The notes under the pieces were generated by a model. The model searched no databases and was not told the origin of the DNA. It was given only the letters and a program-made list of their open reading frames with translations. A stretch of DNA of 64,000 bases, from NCBI RefSeq assembly GCF_964340395.1, contig NC_135562.1, positions 19,803,126 to 19,867,125 of the forward strand, given 5' to 3'. This document shows, one piece after another, positions 1 through 12,147 of the stretch. The translations under genes were made by a program, and so were the position numbers. This stretch comes from Glandiceps talaboti. Lineage: Eukaryota > Hemichordata > Enteropneusta > Spengelidae. How positions within the stretch are numbered: position 1 is the first letter of the stretch; each line of letters begins with the position of its first letter.

Positions 1-930
1 ATTCATTTAACCAAGTCCCTGCTAGTCTGTGTCAGACATAAGTTGGTGACAAATCATCGTCATCCATTTAACCAAGTCTCTGCTAGTCTGTGTCAGACAT
101 AAGTTGGTGACAAATCATCGTCATCCATTTAACCAAGTCTCTGCTAGTCTGTGTCAGACATAAGCTGGTGACAAATCATCGTCATCCATTTAACCAAGTC
201 CCTGCTAGTCTGTGTCAGACATAAGCTGGTGACAAATCATCGTCAACCATTTAACCAAGTCCCTGCTAGTCTGTGTCAGACATAAGCTGGTGACAAATCA
301 TCGTCAACCATTTAACCAAGTCCCTGCTAGTCTGTGTCAGACATAAGCTGTTGACAAATCATCGTCAACCATTTAACCAAGTCCCTGCTAGTCTGTGTCA
401 GACATAAGTTGGTGACAAATCATCGTCATCCATTTAACCAAGTCCCTGCTAGTCTGTGTCAGACATAAGCTGGTGACAAATCATCGTCATTCATTTAACC
501 AAGTCCCTGCTAGTCTGTGTCAGACATAAGTTGGTGACAAATCATCGTCATCCATTTAACCAAGTCTCTGCTAGTCTGTGTCAGACATAAGTTGGTGACA
601 AATCATCGTCATCCATTTAACCAAGTCTCTGCTAGTCTGTGTCAGATATAAGCTGGTGACAAATCATCGTCATCCATTTAACCAAGTCCCTGCTAGTCTG
701 TGTCAGACATAAGCTGGTGACAAATCATCGTCAACCATTTAACCAAGTCCCTGCTAGTCTGTGTCAGACATAAGCTGGTGACAAATCATCGTCAACCATT
801 TAACCAAGTCCCTGCTAGTCTGTGTCAGACATAAGCTGGTGACAAATCATCGTCAACCATTTAACCAAGTCCCTGCTAGTCTGTGTCAGACATAAACTGG
901 TGACAAATCGCCGTCATCCATTTTAACCAG
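1..930. repeat. 61-bp satellite array, about 15 units
   Basis: The unit phase moves by one base per 60-base line, which gives a 61-bp period. Each unit carries CATTTAACCAAGTC, then GTCTG-TGT-CAGAC (a five-base stem with a three-base loop), then GGTGACAAATCATCGTCA. Variants (CCC/CTC, GTTGG/GCTGG, CATCC/CAACC) recur with an eight-unit spacing of 488 bp. The array is cut by the window start and decays after about 915. No reading frame runs through it. Confidence 0.97.
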
Positions 931-996
931 GTAACATTTGTCATACACACAATGTCAAACTGTACCTCATGGTAGCCATGTAGTTATTTTAAGTGG

Positions 997-998
<2 letters not shown>

Positions 999-1058
<60 letters not shown>
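999..1058. repeat. (AT)n microsatellite
   Basis: About 60 bases of uninterrupted AT dinucleotides just downstream of the satellite array. Confidence 0.98.
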
Positions 1059-1060
<2 letters not shown>

Positions 1061-1515
1061 ATTATGTGACCTCCAATAATAGGTTAACGATCATTATGTG
1101 TAGTGATGTCATTGTCTTGGTTTTATCAGTATTTTGACATTCCCATATCATTACAATCGACGGTAACGTTACTGTACAGTAAAGCTAACATACATCCAAA
1201 GCCAGTCCAGTGGTTAGGACACAATACTGCCTTCCTTGTGTAAATATATTCTGAAAGAAAATAGGGGAAGTACGTTTGCTGTACTGAATTTGAGACACTA
1301 AATATATCTTTTACAAATGTCACCAAAGATTGGAATCATTCTTCTCTGCAAATAGAACTATCGTTACATAATAGTATTCCATTCGACTTGAAATCGTTTG
1401 TTTTTCTCTTGTCAATACCAATAAACGTCTTGATATGCAAAAGATTGCTAACGTATTGAAATGTCATATTGATTGAAGCAATCATCATTCATTATTTCCT
1501 CTTTATTATATATAG

Positions 1516-1641
1516 ACCTGGAGGAGCACGCGTACGGTAATGGTACGCAAAAGAGAACTATGTGAGAATGCCCAAGCAACGGTCATAGAGCTGGACTACA
1601 GTTCCGAAGTGTTGATGAAGTACGAAGAAGAGATGGAATAA
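1516..1641 (+). CDS. Possible terminal exon of an upstream gene
   Basis: A T-rich tract ending in tatatag is followed by 41 open codons and a TAA at 1639-1641, with AATAAA overlapping the stop. The product is polar and acidic at its end (ELDYSSEVLMKYEEEME). A short last exon would look like this, but no upstream exon was found and I do not recognise the family, so it could be chance. Confidence 0.22.
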   Translation, partial: TWRSTRTVMVRKRELCENAQATVIELDYSSEVLMKYEEEME

Positions 1642-2404
1642 ACATTTCCTTTGTTCTCTTGTTTAACCAATGTCTGTGTAACACAAAAGCTAATCACATT
1701 GTCATCCATTCTGGTAACCGAATCTTGGCTTATATGTGTCATGCACACAATTTATTTGTCCAGTGATGGCTAGTTTCTCTTTCGTCTCTGTCATGTGACA
1801 TGAGGCAGCTAGTATAACGTAGTCAGATGCACACTACAAACTTTCGTGATAATTCTAGTTTGTTACAGATGGATATGTTATGAATATTTCCCCCCCACGA
1901 TAATTGCTCTAAAATGTGCCTATCAAGCCAGGCCCTAATTTGTGTCTATTAGTTACTTATGACCCTGAAGTATATAAGCCTCAACAGTGCTTCTCGTTGA
2001 GTTGTCAACATTTTATAAAAGATTGTGTTATTAAAAACAGTTTTGCCTATCAACATAAAAGAAAAGGTATATGTTTTCTTTGTACAACCATATGTAATGC
2101 ATTGCTATTTACATATTTAAAAAGACACAATTACGACATTTGACTAAATTGAATTTAAATGTCAGGGTCAGCGAGGACGTCAGGACCTTGCACTTGTTAA
2201 CGTTATATCGATATTATCTATAATATCGTCTAAAAGTCTAACATTTTGGATAACATTGACAGAGATGAGGAAGGGCCTTCACCGACAGAGATTTTTATCG
2301 GATAGAATCGGTAACATTGTCTAAAAATCGGACATACCTTAGACGAAGATACTGATGGAGGGCTTTCCTGTAACATAATCTAACGTGAGCTCTGTGTGTA
2401 TTCG
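1642..2404. other. No gene seen
   Basis: AT-rich sequence with one 75-codon open frame (1916-2143) that lacks splice sites or recognisable motifs. Nothing else supported. Confidence 0.5.
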
Positions 2405-2549
2405 TGTATGTATGTATGTATGCATGCATGTATGTATGTATGTATGTATGTATGTATGTATGTATGTATGTATGTATGTATGTATGTATGTATGTATGTA
2501 TGTATGTGTGTGTGTGTGTGTGTGTGTGAGTGAGTGAGTGAGTGAGTGA

Positions 2550-2581
<32 letters not shown>

Positions 2582-2613
2582 ATGTATGTATGTATGTATG
2601 TATGTATGTATGT
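2405..2613. repeat. Compound microsatellite (TATG)n-(TG)n-(GAGT)n-(TATG)n
   Basis: Tandem TATG units run to about 2506, then TG, then seven or so GAGT units, TG again, and TATG to 2613. The order is near mirror-symmetric. The long open frames across it on both strands are products of the repeat and are not genes. Confidence 0.97.
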
Positions 2614-3835
2614 AGATCATGCTCGACCGAAAGAGTAAAGCCGTCTGGTAAATGTAGCCTAAACGGTCGTAAAACATCACTTATAGTGACACCAAGGGAC
2701 CGATTTAAAAGTTCAAAATATGGAAATAAAAGGGGTTAATATTATTTTCTGAAGTCGTTACTAGCGGGCGCTACACTAGTGGAAATATTTTCTTGATTTC
2801 CTTGGGATTGTAAGGCAGTCGTTGGTGGCGCTGTTCTAAGAGTAAAACTAATCATTTCGTTTTCATTGTTCGTTTGCTATGGTTTCCTCTAGTACTCTCG
2901 GCTACCCAGTTCACCGCTGACAGCTCGCTTCATGGCCGAGGTAGACTGGTGGTGGAAAGTCTGAGTAACCAAGATTGTTGGGTGGTTGCCATGACCCAAA
3001 AACTGAAACAAACGGACCATCGATTTCACACTGATAAAGTTTTACTTTGAATCATATTGATAAAGTATTTCATATTTTCTATAATTTAATTATGTCGGCT
3101 GTGTGTGTTAACAATTACTTAAAGTTAGCAATACCATTTTCACTGTTGTGTTTGACACTAAAACATCGTGATAGGCAATCCATTAAAACACTTAGTCATG
3201 GACATTATGACAACGAAGTTAACCAAATTTCGGAAATGAATAATTTTAATAATTGTGACATGGAAAATTTGGAACATGCATTTGTGTGATAGCAAACATG
3301 GTTGAAGAATGTATTGGTACACATTGATATAATTTAGTTTTTATACCTATATTTAATGCAATACGAGTTCTGGAATATTCAAAGTATTCTCCGTTACATA
3401 CACATATAAATATGAATGCCAGTATGGTATACTAATTCATATCAAAATATGGACGTATGGAAACGATATTCTTAGTTGTTGAAACAATATTCTCATTTTG
3501 GAATACTAAGATGAGAATTCCTAAGTATTCACGTTATCATATTTGGTATGCTCAAAATACCCTCTTTCATTTTCGGATGCAAATATCGGTGTTAGTATTG
3601 CCTATGATATTCATATCAAAATATTATGCATATTCTGGTATGTCAACCATATTCATATCAACATACTACATATGTCGTCATATTCCAAGCAATTCTTATC
3701 TGAATACTATTAAATGAGAATTTGTCTGAATATTGTCAGAATACATGGCGTATGGTTATGTATTCTCATCAACATATGTTAGAATATGATGGATTTGGTG
3801 TAGTGTGGAGGTGGGAGAAATACTTTTCTTTGTAG
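2614..3835. other. No gene supported; ATATTC-rich block inside
   Basis: No convincing exon. From about 3365 to 3790 the sequence is crowded with GAATATT, GAATACT and CATATTC words on both strands, about 16 in 420 bases. A first exon of the gene starting by 3836 may lie here but was not identified. Confidence 0.4.
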
Positions 3836-4193
3836 ACATCACTACGATTTATTAAGAAGAAAGTCAAAGTGTGTCTGTCCATCACCATGGCCACACTCCG
3901 GGTCACTCCAACCATGTCCTACACGTTTGTTGACATTTTTTAAAGAGCTTTGTCATACTGAGATAGGTGGTACACAAATTTGCAGAAAATGTAGAAAGAT
4001 GGTAGACAGCTTGGAATCTCCATTTCTAAACCATCCACTTTATGTTCCTCCTCAGAAACGAAAGGTAAGTCTGATACTAATATCCAATTTTACAAGTCAC
4101 ACAGTGCACACAAGTCAAGATTCAACTGAACAAATTTATCGAATTTTAAATATTTTTTATTCTATACAGCATAAATATTTATAAATAAATACA

Positions 4194-4224
<31 letters not shown>

Positions 4225-7200
4225 ATAGTAATATATTCAAGTAAAATAATTATTTTAGCAACTTGAATATTAAAAATGTTAAATTTAATTTTTAAGAAGT
4301 AATTTATATTAGAACGTTCAAGTAATATTTCTCCATTTTTAAAAAAACAATACACACCTTCAAAAATTGTTCACAAGATACACTGAATATTACAATTTTA
4401 CCTTGATATCTTTCTAGGAGACAGTTAATTCTATCGACGACAACGATGATGATCATCTACCAAGAGACTCTGGAGAAACAAACTCTCCGGATGAAATAAC
4501 TTTGCAAGGTGAGGATGTAACAGTGCGAGGTAGCAATTTCTGTTGAAATATATCAATACTCAGACTCCATGCATACATCATTAATTTAAACATTATACAT
4601 ACTAATTGCAAAATTGAAAACTTTTTTCATTTTTTTTTTTATTTCATTGTGATTTTCTATATCATGGCATACATTGTCAGATTAACTACTTATCAGCGAA
4701 AGAAGATAGAACAGTTTGTAAAAATAACATATCAATATATACAAAAAAATATCTTGCCTAGAATACTATGTTTTACAGTGAAATGGTGGTGGTACAGAAC
4801 GAGTTCAAACATGTAAGATGCAACTACTTGAATTTTGAAAAAATCTGTCATAGCACCCCTAGTGGCCAAACTGTATAATCTTTCATCTTTTAAGTTTCAT
4901 GTAGCTAGTCAATGTCCATGAACAGAGTATATTACATTGTAAATTGATGTGGTCAATGTATCATTCTCTCTTTTTGGGTATTTTGCAGATTTCCCAAGCC
5001 TTGTTGGCAAACTTCAACAGTCCCTCAAAGTTCAAGAGAATCCAACACCTTTGATGGACTACAACCGTATGTTGTCATTTTCAGAGCAACATGCGCCAGG
5101 ACTCTATCATATGATACACAAGTCGATCTCTACCGACAAGCAACACAGTGTGTCCAGGGAGGTTTTACAACACCAACGCACATCTTCATTGTTGCATACA
5201 CTTTGCTATTTCAGGTAACTGTAGGACTTCAACATCTTCTTTACACTTTCTACCTATATTTAAAAAAAAGAAGTCATGTTAGTACAATTCTTGATTAATA
5301 TTCAACAACTATCTGATATTTCTTGTGTTTAGGTCACAAGTTACAAATGAAATTCCTATGGTAGTTGGTCAGCACATGGCGCAACATGGTACATCAAGTA
5401 CAGCACTGGCATTAGGTCCAGTTTTTGGATTTGGACTGAATCCAAGGACAATACGCAGAACTAAAAACAGGATAGCCAGTGGTCACAACCAAATAGTGGC
5501 AACTAAAATATCAAATATCTTGGAGGTAAATTCAAATTTTCTAGAGTATTTTCTACACTTTGCCATAATTTATTACTGATGTATCTTGGGGAGTTCAAGT
5601 TTTTAACACATCTCATGGACATTCACAAGTGGGGTAGTGAGTAGTCACAAAAGCAGACCAATAGCTGGCCTTTCAGACTGAGGCCTCTTTTGAGCCACAC
5701 TTGTCCAGTTTATAGCTGTCTTTTTGAGAGGTCATACAAAACCTATAAAGCTATAATAGTAACGTCAGCATTATCTTTGTTCCTATTTAAAGAAATATAA
5801 TCAACAAAACATTTTTTTGATCTTTTACATTGACAGAAGGAAAAATTTGGAATGTTAATAATCGATGATTATACAGTCATAAGGACACCGAGACTACCAG
5901 ACCGGACTAACAAAGCCTCAAGTGTCATCAATATGGCTACTAGTATGTTTGACCTGCCACCTATTGATGCAATTAGAAGGCCACAAAAACCACATTCTGA
6001 AATCGATCTTGCTGGTCAGATTGTCAGAGGTGGTGCTAATCCCAAGATTTTACAAGAGGACTTTGCCCACTTCATGGCTTCAATGTTGATCTATTCCTTT
6101 TATGAAAACCTACCACAACATTATCACACCATTGACATCAGCAGAGCCATGAAAAGTATCAAAGAATTAAGGTGAGATTCTAGTGATGTATTTGCATCAT
6201 TTGTGTATAATACATTCATACTACAAGTGAGCCAAGGTTCACTATCTTTTAAAGACCTTCATGATTCTTACATACACTAGTTAGATCAACTGTATTGGTC
6301 AACAGTCGTCTGTAAAACAGTTGTGACACAGATGTCATCTCATTCAATGTGTGACTTATAGAATGGGGTGGAGGATGAAGTAGGCTTAGTTCCATAGGAC
6401 TTTGAATCCCATTGTACAATGTATTTCAAAGTTCTTACAAAATATTAGAAGTTTAATTGGATGTTTAAAAAGCTAAATGTGAATTACACCTTGGTGTTGT
6501 GATGTCACTGGGGTATGTCTTGACAAACATACCAAATGCTAGCCTAGTGATAACATATATTAACTATGGTAGATTCACATAATTTAATGTATGGGTCCAA
6601 TCATAGTACTCAGATTAATCATGTGATGATGACGATTATATTATGCCATATTTTTGCTAAATTAGGTGCACTATTGGTAGTACTGACTTGTTTACCTGTT
6701 GCATTTACAGAGTATATTCACAGTGTGATCAACATGACTACGACACCCTAAACACGTCACTTCTTATTGATTGTCAAGAACAGACCCTGAAAAAGTACAC
6801 AGACTATGTGTCAACAGTCGATAACATATTTGACTGCACACCTGAACTAGCAGACTATTTAAAGCAGTTCACAATGCCCGCGACAGGTGATTGGCCAACA
6901 TGGTTGAATTTAAAGCGGTTGGTAGCTCGTTCATCTGACATGTCACCACTTGTTGGTTTAGTTCCTGAATTAGGTTCATTTCATATTTATCTTAATTTTG
7001 CTGAGACCTCAGTTATTCTCTATCATTTTTTCTTTGAGAAGTTGTATTCTGATGTCTTCAGGGGCAAACTGGCCAATCGTCCAAAGCCACACAGGGTGTC
7101 CCTGGTAATTACAACTGCATACCTTGGATGGACCCTTGTTCGTGAAGCCATACTTGACCAGTTTGGCCCTTGCAAAGACATAGAATACACATCTCTGTTG

Positions 7201-9606
7201 TATTTGTTGGATACCCTTGTACCTCTTGCATTCTTCCTCTATTCTGTCATTTTCCGCTCTGGTGATACTGGTCTTTACTTTCAAAGCATGAGATATGTTA
7301 TCATTTCTTTTATATGTTTTCATAGACATCATTATAATCGTGCTACTTTGTCTTGGTTGAGTGACATGTTGTTTCAGATGAACAGTTTCCCTGATTATCA
7401 CCATGTTCGGCTAATGCACTTACCCATCATGACTGAGAAGAAAATAGAGATATTCCACAGCCTACTGGCTGCTCACACCAGATATAGTACAGTTGCAGAT
7501 GACATTAGAAAGGCAGCCAAAAATATCAATCTGCAGGAACCTTCACCAGTAGAGAAGTTGTTGAGATACAACCCAACAAAGAAGGGTGATTCTATTGGTA
7601 ATATGTGGGTATTGGCAGGAAGGACCGCCAGGTTTAATGTATCATTATTTCAGCAAGTGGCTTCAAATCAAGGCAAAACACTGAAAGTAAGGATAATTAT
7701 GAATTTTTCGTATCTCTGTAGATGTTGATAGTGGTGATGGGATAGTGAAAATTCAACATTGTCCTGTGTATCCTGTGAATTGATAATGCATAATTCATCA
7801 GATATTTTATCACTGTTAAATACATACATTTTAAAAAAAATTTCCTACTGAAGTATTTTTGAGTCATTCTGTTTTTTCTCTATTTTTGATTTTATGTTAT
7901 TTCCAGTTACCAGTGAATGGTGTGTATTCGAGATACCACTTACCAACATTTGATAATGTCATCGACAACAGGTGTCTTCCATTGGGCTACCATTTCCTCT
8001 CCAAACAACCTGACAGTGAACCAAATAAGAGTTTACAGTAAGTAAGAATTTACATATTAATGACTTATTGTGAACTTTAAAATTGCCATTTTACAATGTA
8101 ACAGAGAAATGAACATTGCTAATAAAGAACTGTACCTTGACAGCTTATCTGACATGGTACATACAATCATGCACAATGTTATCCCGTAATTCAATTTGAC
8201 TTTCTATGGTTTAGTTCTGAATAATTTAACTTTGAATCTGCACATACATTTAGTACAATATTCAATTTGTCTTTATTAACTTATGGTAATTACATTTATT
8301 TCTCAAACTGCCTTTCAGGTGTGACTATATTAACTGTCAGCAACCGAAAGTATCCTCAAAAGCAGAGATAGTACTACTTCCATGTTGGCATTGTTATCAC
8401 CAAGTCTGTTTCAATACTTATATACACGGAAATGGTTGCCTCACGTGTACTCCACTCCTTCTTCTTGAATTATTGGCAACTGCATTAAATAAGACAATAC
8501 TAGAAAAATCGAATGAGGATCCAGATGTTTCTCATGATGGCATAAGCCAAGATTCTGACAAAACTGACTATGAACAACATACATGTACAAATACAGCAGA
8601 CAGTAACTTCTATCAGTCATGCACATTCACAAACACATTACAAAATGAAATTAAGAACTACTCTCCAATAGTCATGCCAACATACGCAAACATTACAGAA
8701 GCTAACACAGAAAAGGAAATGAACACTACAGACTCTCACAGAGACATCCAACAATCGCATGTCCAGCATAAAGAAACACAAAACAAAGACAAAGCACCAC
8801 ACAGAGAAACAAACCCACCACACACAGGGGACAACCCACCACACACAGAGATCAACCCATCACACACAGGAGACAACCCACCACACACAGGAGACAACCC
8901 ACCACACACAGAGATCAACCCATCACACACAGGAGACAACCCACAACACACAGGGGACAACCCACCACACACAGAGATCAACCCACCACACACAGGAGAC
9001 AACCATCCACAAACAGGTCCACAGTCAATGAAAACAAGAATACAATGCATGCAGAATCATATGCCCACACAGTTCATCTATCTAACAAAACTATCCATTC
9101 CTGCTTCTTCTCACAAACATGTAAATATATGGACACTCCCTTTGGATCTCTGCCAGTCTAACATGCACTATAACCCTACACTGACAGGAAGTAATGCATG
9201 TACACTGATTGCCATTCTCTTCTCATCAAACTTTATCTCACAAATCAGTCATTCTTCTTCCCACATTCCTGACCAATCTCTCAGTCCAGCATTTCTTCAG
9301 ATGTTAATACACTGCATACTGAATGGTAATGCAATACATGATGATTACATAACACAAATGCATTCATCACATACATGTACTGGACAACTCAACTTTGGTG
9401 TCCACGATGCAGTTACATTTCTAAGTCCTTTGCTACATGTGAGGGACATTGGTCAAGAAGTAGGCCCTGTCTATCTAAAGGTCAATTCTTCCCAAACAAA
9501 CCAATCACACCTTCTACATTACCTCATCCAACTCACTCATACACACGAACAACACTGCACTCATATACATACGAAATGGTCGTTCATATTTATTTATGTT
9601 TGTAAA
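3836..9606 (+). CDS. Large multidomain gene: Cys-rich finger, conserved core, RING-like finger, peptidase-like end
   Basis: Exons, all GT-AG and phase-consistent: 3836-4064, 4418-4508, 4989-5214, 5333-5525, 5837-6171, 6711-7686, 7907-8037, 8319-9606, about 1,150 codons. The 5' end is missing because the first exon starts mid-codon. Order of parts: a Cys-rich finger (KCVCPSPW, CRKCRKM, then HPLYVPPQKRK); an acidic linker; a segment with LIIDDYTVIRT; a 976-bp exon with GSFHIYLNFAE and YLGWTLVREAI; a RING-H2-like finger (CDYINC, LPCWHCYHQVCF, CLTC); 21-bp repeats; and GSNACTLIA, which resembles a papain-like cysteine centre. The spaced D, FH and E motifs in the core resemble an RNase-H-fold transposase, but that is inference. 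No stop interrupts the exons until a likely frameshift near 9590. It could be an element gene or a domesticated one. Confidence 0.8.
8809..9018 (+). repeat. 21-bp coding tandem repeat with 63-bp higher order
   Basis: Within the last exon of the 3836-9606 gene, a seven-residue unit (PPHTGDN) repeats about nine times in the order TGD, TEI, TGD, three times over. The 63-bp period keeps all six frames open, which explains the overlapping open frames here on both strands. The encoded linker is polar and probably disordered. Confidence 0.9.
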
Positions 9607-9787
9607 TAATAGAATAATTTTTGTAGATACACATTCTCATTCCAGCTCTTCAAGAGACAACCATAATCGCTATGGCTCTTTAGTTTTGTCAGTTAGTACG
9701 TCTCATATTGAGGAATTGCCAATGGTTTTGTATGGGTCACTGAGTGATAATCAGCATTATGGCTCATTAACTATAGTGAAATATTGA
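9596..9787 (+). pseudogene. Frame-shifted C-terminal end of the peptidase-like domain
   Basis: Right after the stop of the previous gene a different frame stays open to 9787. It encodes IIFVDTHSHSSS, then YGSLSDNQHYGSLTIVKY and a stop. A Cys motif (GSNACT) followed some 150 residues later by a DSH-H type motif is the arrangement expected of the same papain-like fold, so this is probably the rest of the domain behind a one-base frameshift near 9590. The gap between the frames is too short for an intron. Confidence 0.5.
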
Positions 9788-9960
9788 ATTGCACAAAATG
9801 TATACTTATGGTGAGAGTGTGATTTTTACCAATCATATATATATATATATCTACATTATAAACATATATAGTGTCTGTAACTTTAATCAGTTGTACATAG
9901 ATACTACAGCTCTTCACTTGAAAACCAGCTACGTATACCAAGGTACAATGTTAATATTTA

Positions 9961-10103
9961 AGCAATAAACCACCCCCTGGGGATGGTATACCATGAGGTT
10001 TTGACCAGTGAACGAAATATATGCACGAGCGATAGCGAGTGCATATATTGAGTTCACTGGTCAAAACCGAGTGGTATACCTTCCCCAGGGGTGGTTTATC
10101 GCT
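9961..10103. repeat. Imperfect long hairpin, about 66-nt arms
   Basis: AGCAATAAACCACCCCC near 9961 is answered by GGGGTGGTTTATCGCT ending at 10103. Arms share GGTATACC, GGTTTTGACCAGTGAAC and ATATATGCAC, with a 12-base centre gagcgatagcga. A few mismatches and one indel. Its end abuts the left terminal repeat of the element at 10104. Confidence 0.93.
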
Positions 10104-11023
10104 ATTATATTATACCAGTATATTGAAAATATCGGAAACAAGATAAGAAATAACGTTTTCTCGTTTCATATGCGCCTCTGTGTCTAATTTGCATAACAAT
10201 AACGCTGCTTTTCAAGACAGCTGATCTTGGCCTCAATGTGAACGTCGTGCAGCGACTGGATTTATTTTATCTGCTCGTCGTTTCTAGGGATAATCTGTAC
10301 ATTGATCGGCTCATTAAAAGTGCACAGTGATGAATAAACAACCTGTTTGACTCAAGGTATAAACTTGAAGTGGTTTATTGAATACAGCGTGCTTCGATCG
10401 TTCCCGGCTGAATTCGCGACTCGGTGAAATGATGATAGACAGGTTGATATTTACAATGTATTTATATTACTGGAAGTTACGTCAGTAGATTTTCGGGTTT
10501 GAGGATTTCCCTCTCGGATTGATGACTGATACTCTAGGACAGGATCCCAGACAAATTTCTATTTAGATTAATGGTAAGTCGGCCAGTGTAACCTCTTTCA
10601 CTTGCTTCATTTTTATGACAGGACAGGACAGCTCACCAATGTTTCCACTCCAGCCGCGCCGCGCCGAGGCTGGGACCGATCTCGTGCATGCCTAGCGCTA
10701 TAGCGCCTTGACCTTAGTACATGTAGTAGGCGATGGTTTGAACAAATACGCGATGACTGGGTTGCTCTCGAAATTTCCTTCATAATTTCTCATAAAATAT
10801 TGTCTCATTGAGAGAAAATCCGCCTCTGACAATTTGAAGAGTTCACTATCAGTATCACGGCGGACTACAACTCAACGCTCGTAGACGAACAGAATTTGAA
10901 CGCGTGCCAGCAGTGCATTATCGTACCAGCAGTGCATTATCACTCGTTTTAGACGCGCTAGTTCGATGCCTAGACAAATCAGATCCCTCGATTTCCACCA
11001 TCAATATACTGGTATAATATAAT
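10104..11023. mobile_element. Non-autonomous element with 23-bp terminal inverted repeats
   Basis: ATATTATACCAGTATATTGA forms the inner 20 bases of the left repeat (10104-10126) and its exact complement starts at 11001 (11001-11023). The 920-bp interior has no coding frame. Flanks are AT-rich, so a target duplication cannot be called. The adjoining hairpin may belong to the same insertion. Confidence 0.75.
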
Positions 11024-12147
11024 TATAATTTTGATATACTGTATATATTTTATACACTGTATTATATTTATATAAATCAAATAAATTGATAATTTTTATT
11101 CAACAGATGGTAAATTTGGAGAATAAGACTTTTTATTTAAGCAAATGTACATAGGTAACATTTAATGTCACTGTACAAATACATATACATGCAAACATTA
11201 TCATAATAGTATACACGTGCATACAAATTACAACAGTGTACATCTTAACATGAATTATTAGTCTTACCTGTTGTTTGATATCATTTCAATACATTTATTA
11301 TAATCTGAATGTTGGTAACGATACTAACACGGCGAAAATATATGTTGAAAAAAGGTGAGGATGTACCCAACCCAATCATCCAATGGTTCTTACCGTAGAT
11401 TGTGAAACGTGGTCACATAATATGGCTTCGAGGAGTTTTCGTGCTGCATGTAATACCAATATACCAATACAATTGTGTGCTTTATCTCTCTCGGGCATAA
11501 TTGGAATAATCCACGTAACTTTTTTGAGACTAGTGTAAACGTTAGATACAGCAAATTGTGTTTTTGGTATGGCATCTACCGTATTGACAGTCCACCATGT
11601 AGCACAATGTGTTTATATTTTCTGCGCATGCGTGACGAATGTCCAGACTGTAGCTCTACACACAGTCTGGACATTCGTCTGCGCAGCCTGTCTGTGCATA
11701 TTTATCGTGCATTAACGTTGAAATCCTACTTCAGTCTAAATATTCATAGAATTTGATGCTTTTATAGAGTTTGAATCTTTAAATACAACATGACCAACAT
11801 TATTATGAATAAGGCTCTCTGAGAAGTGGAAATTCCAGCAAATGCTCGGAAAGAATTACAACATTTTTATCGATTGATCACAGAGTGCATCGTGACTTAT
11901 CCAAGTGACATATTTTCGACACAAAAAAATATACGTAAAGTGAAATGTTCTTTGATGAAAAACATGTTTACACATAAACAAGCAACAAGAAAATCACATG
12001 AGATGAAGTTTATATCTGGAAAATACATGGGCCAATTGTGTTTATTATTTTTAAAACATCGCATAGAAATTATAACTCCTAGCTGATCAATGATGACTAA
12101 AACTGAATTATTGAAAATAAAAATTGCCTTGAAAGTTTGACTGTCAT
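11024..12147. other. No gene seen; perfect hairpin at 11634-11679
   Basis: GACGAATGTCCAGACTGT (11634-11651), a 10-base loop, then the exact complement (11662-11679). Upstream is TGCGCATGCGT, close to an NRF1-type site. No coding exon supported in the rest. Confidence 0.6.

Noticed and set aside
1-930. Regular repeats resembling a CRISPR array
   Set aside because: The 61-bp unit is repeated throughout with no unique spacers, and the context is eukaryotic.
2339-2739. 113-codon and 65-codon open frames across the TATG array
   Set aside because: They translate the microsatellite (YIHT or YVCM repeats) and have no other support.
7009-7404. 131-codon minus-strand open frame
   Set aside because: Antisense shadow of the 976-bp exon, which has conserved motifs and matching splice phases.
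8736-9050. Cys/Gly-rich minus-strand frame and His/Thr-rich + frame
   Set aside because: Both arise from the 21-bp repeat, whose period keeps every frame open.
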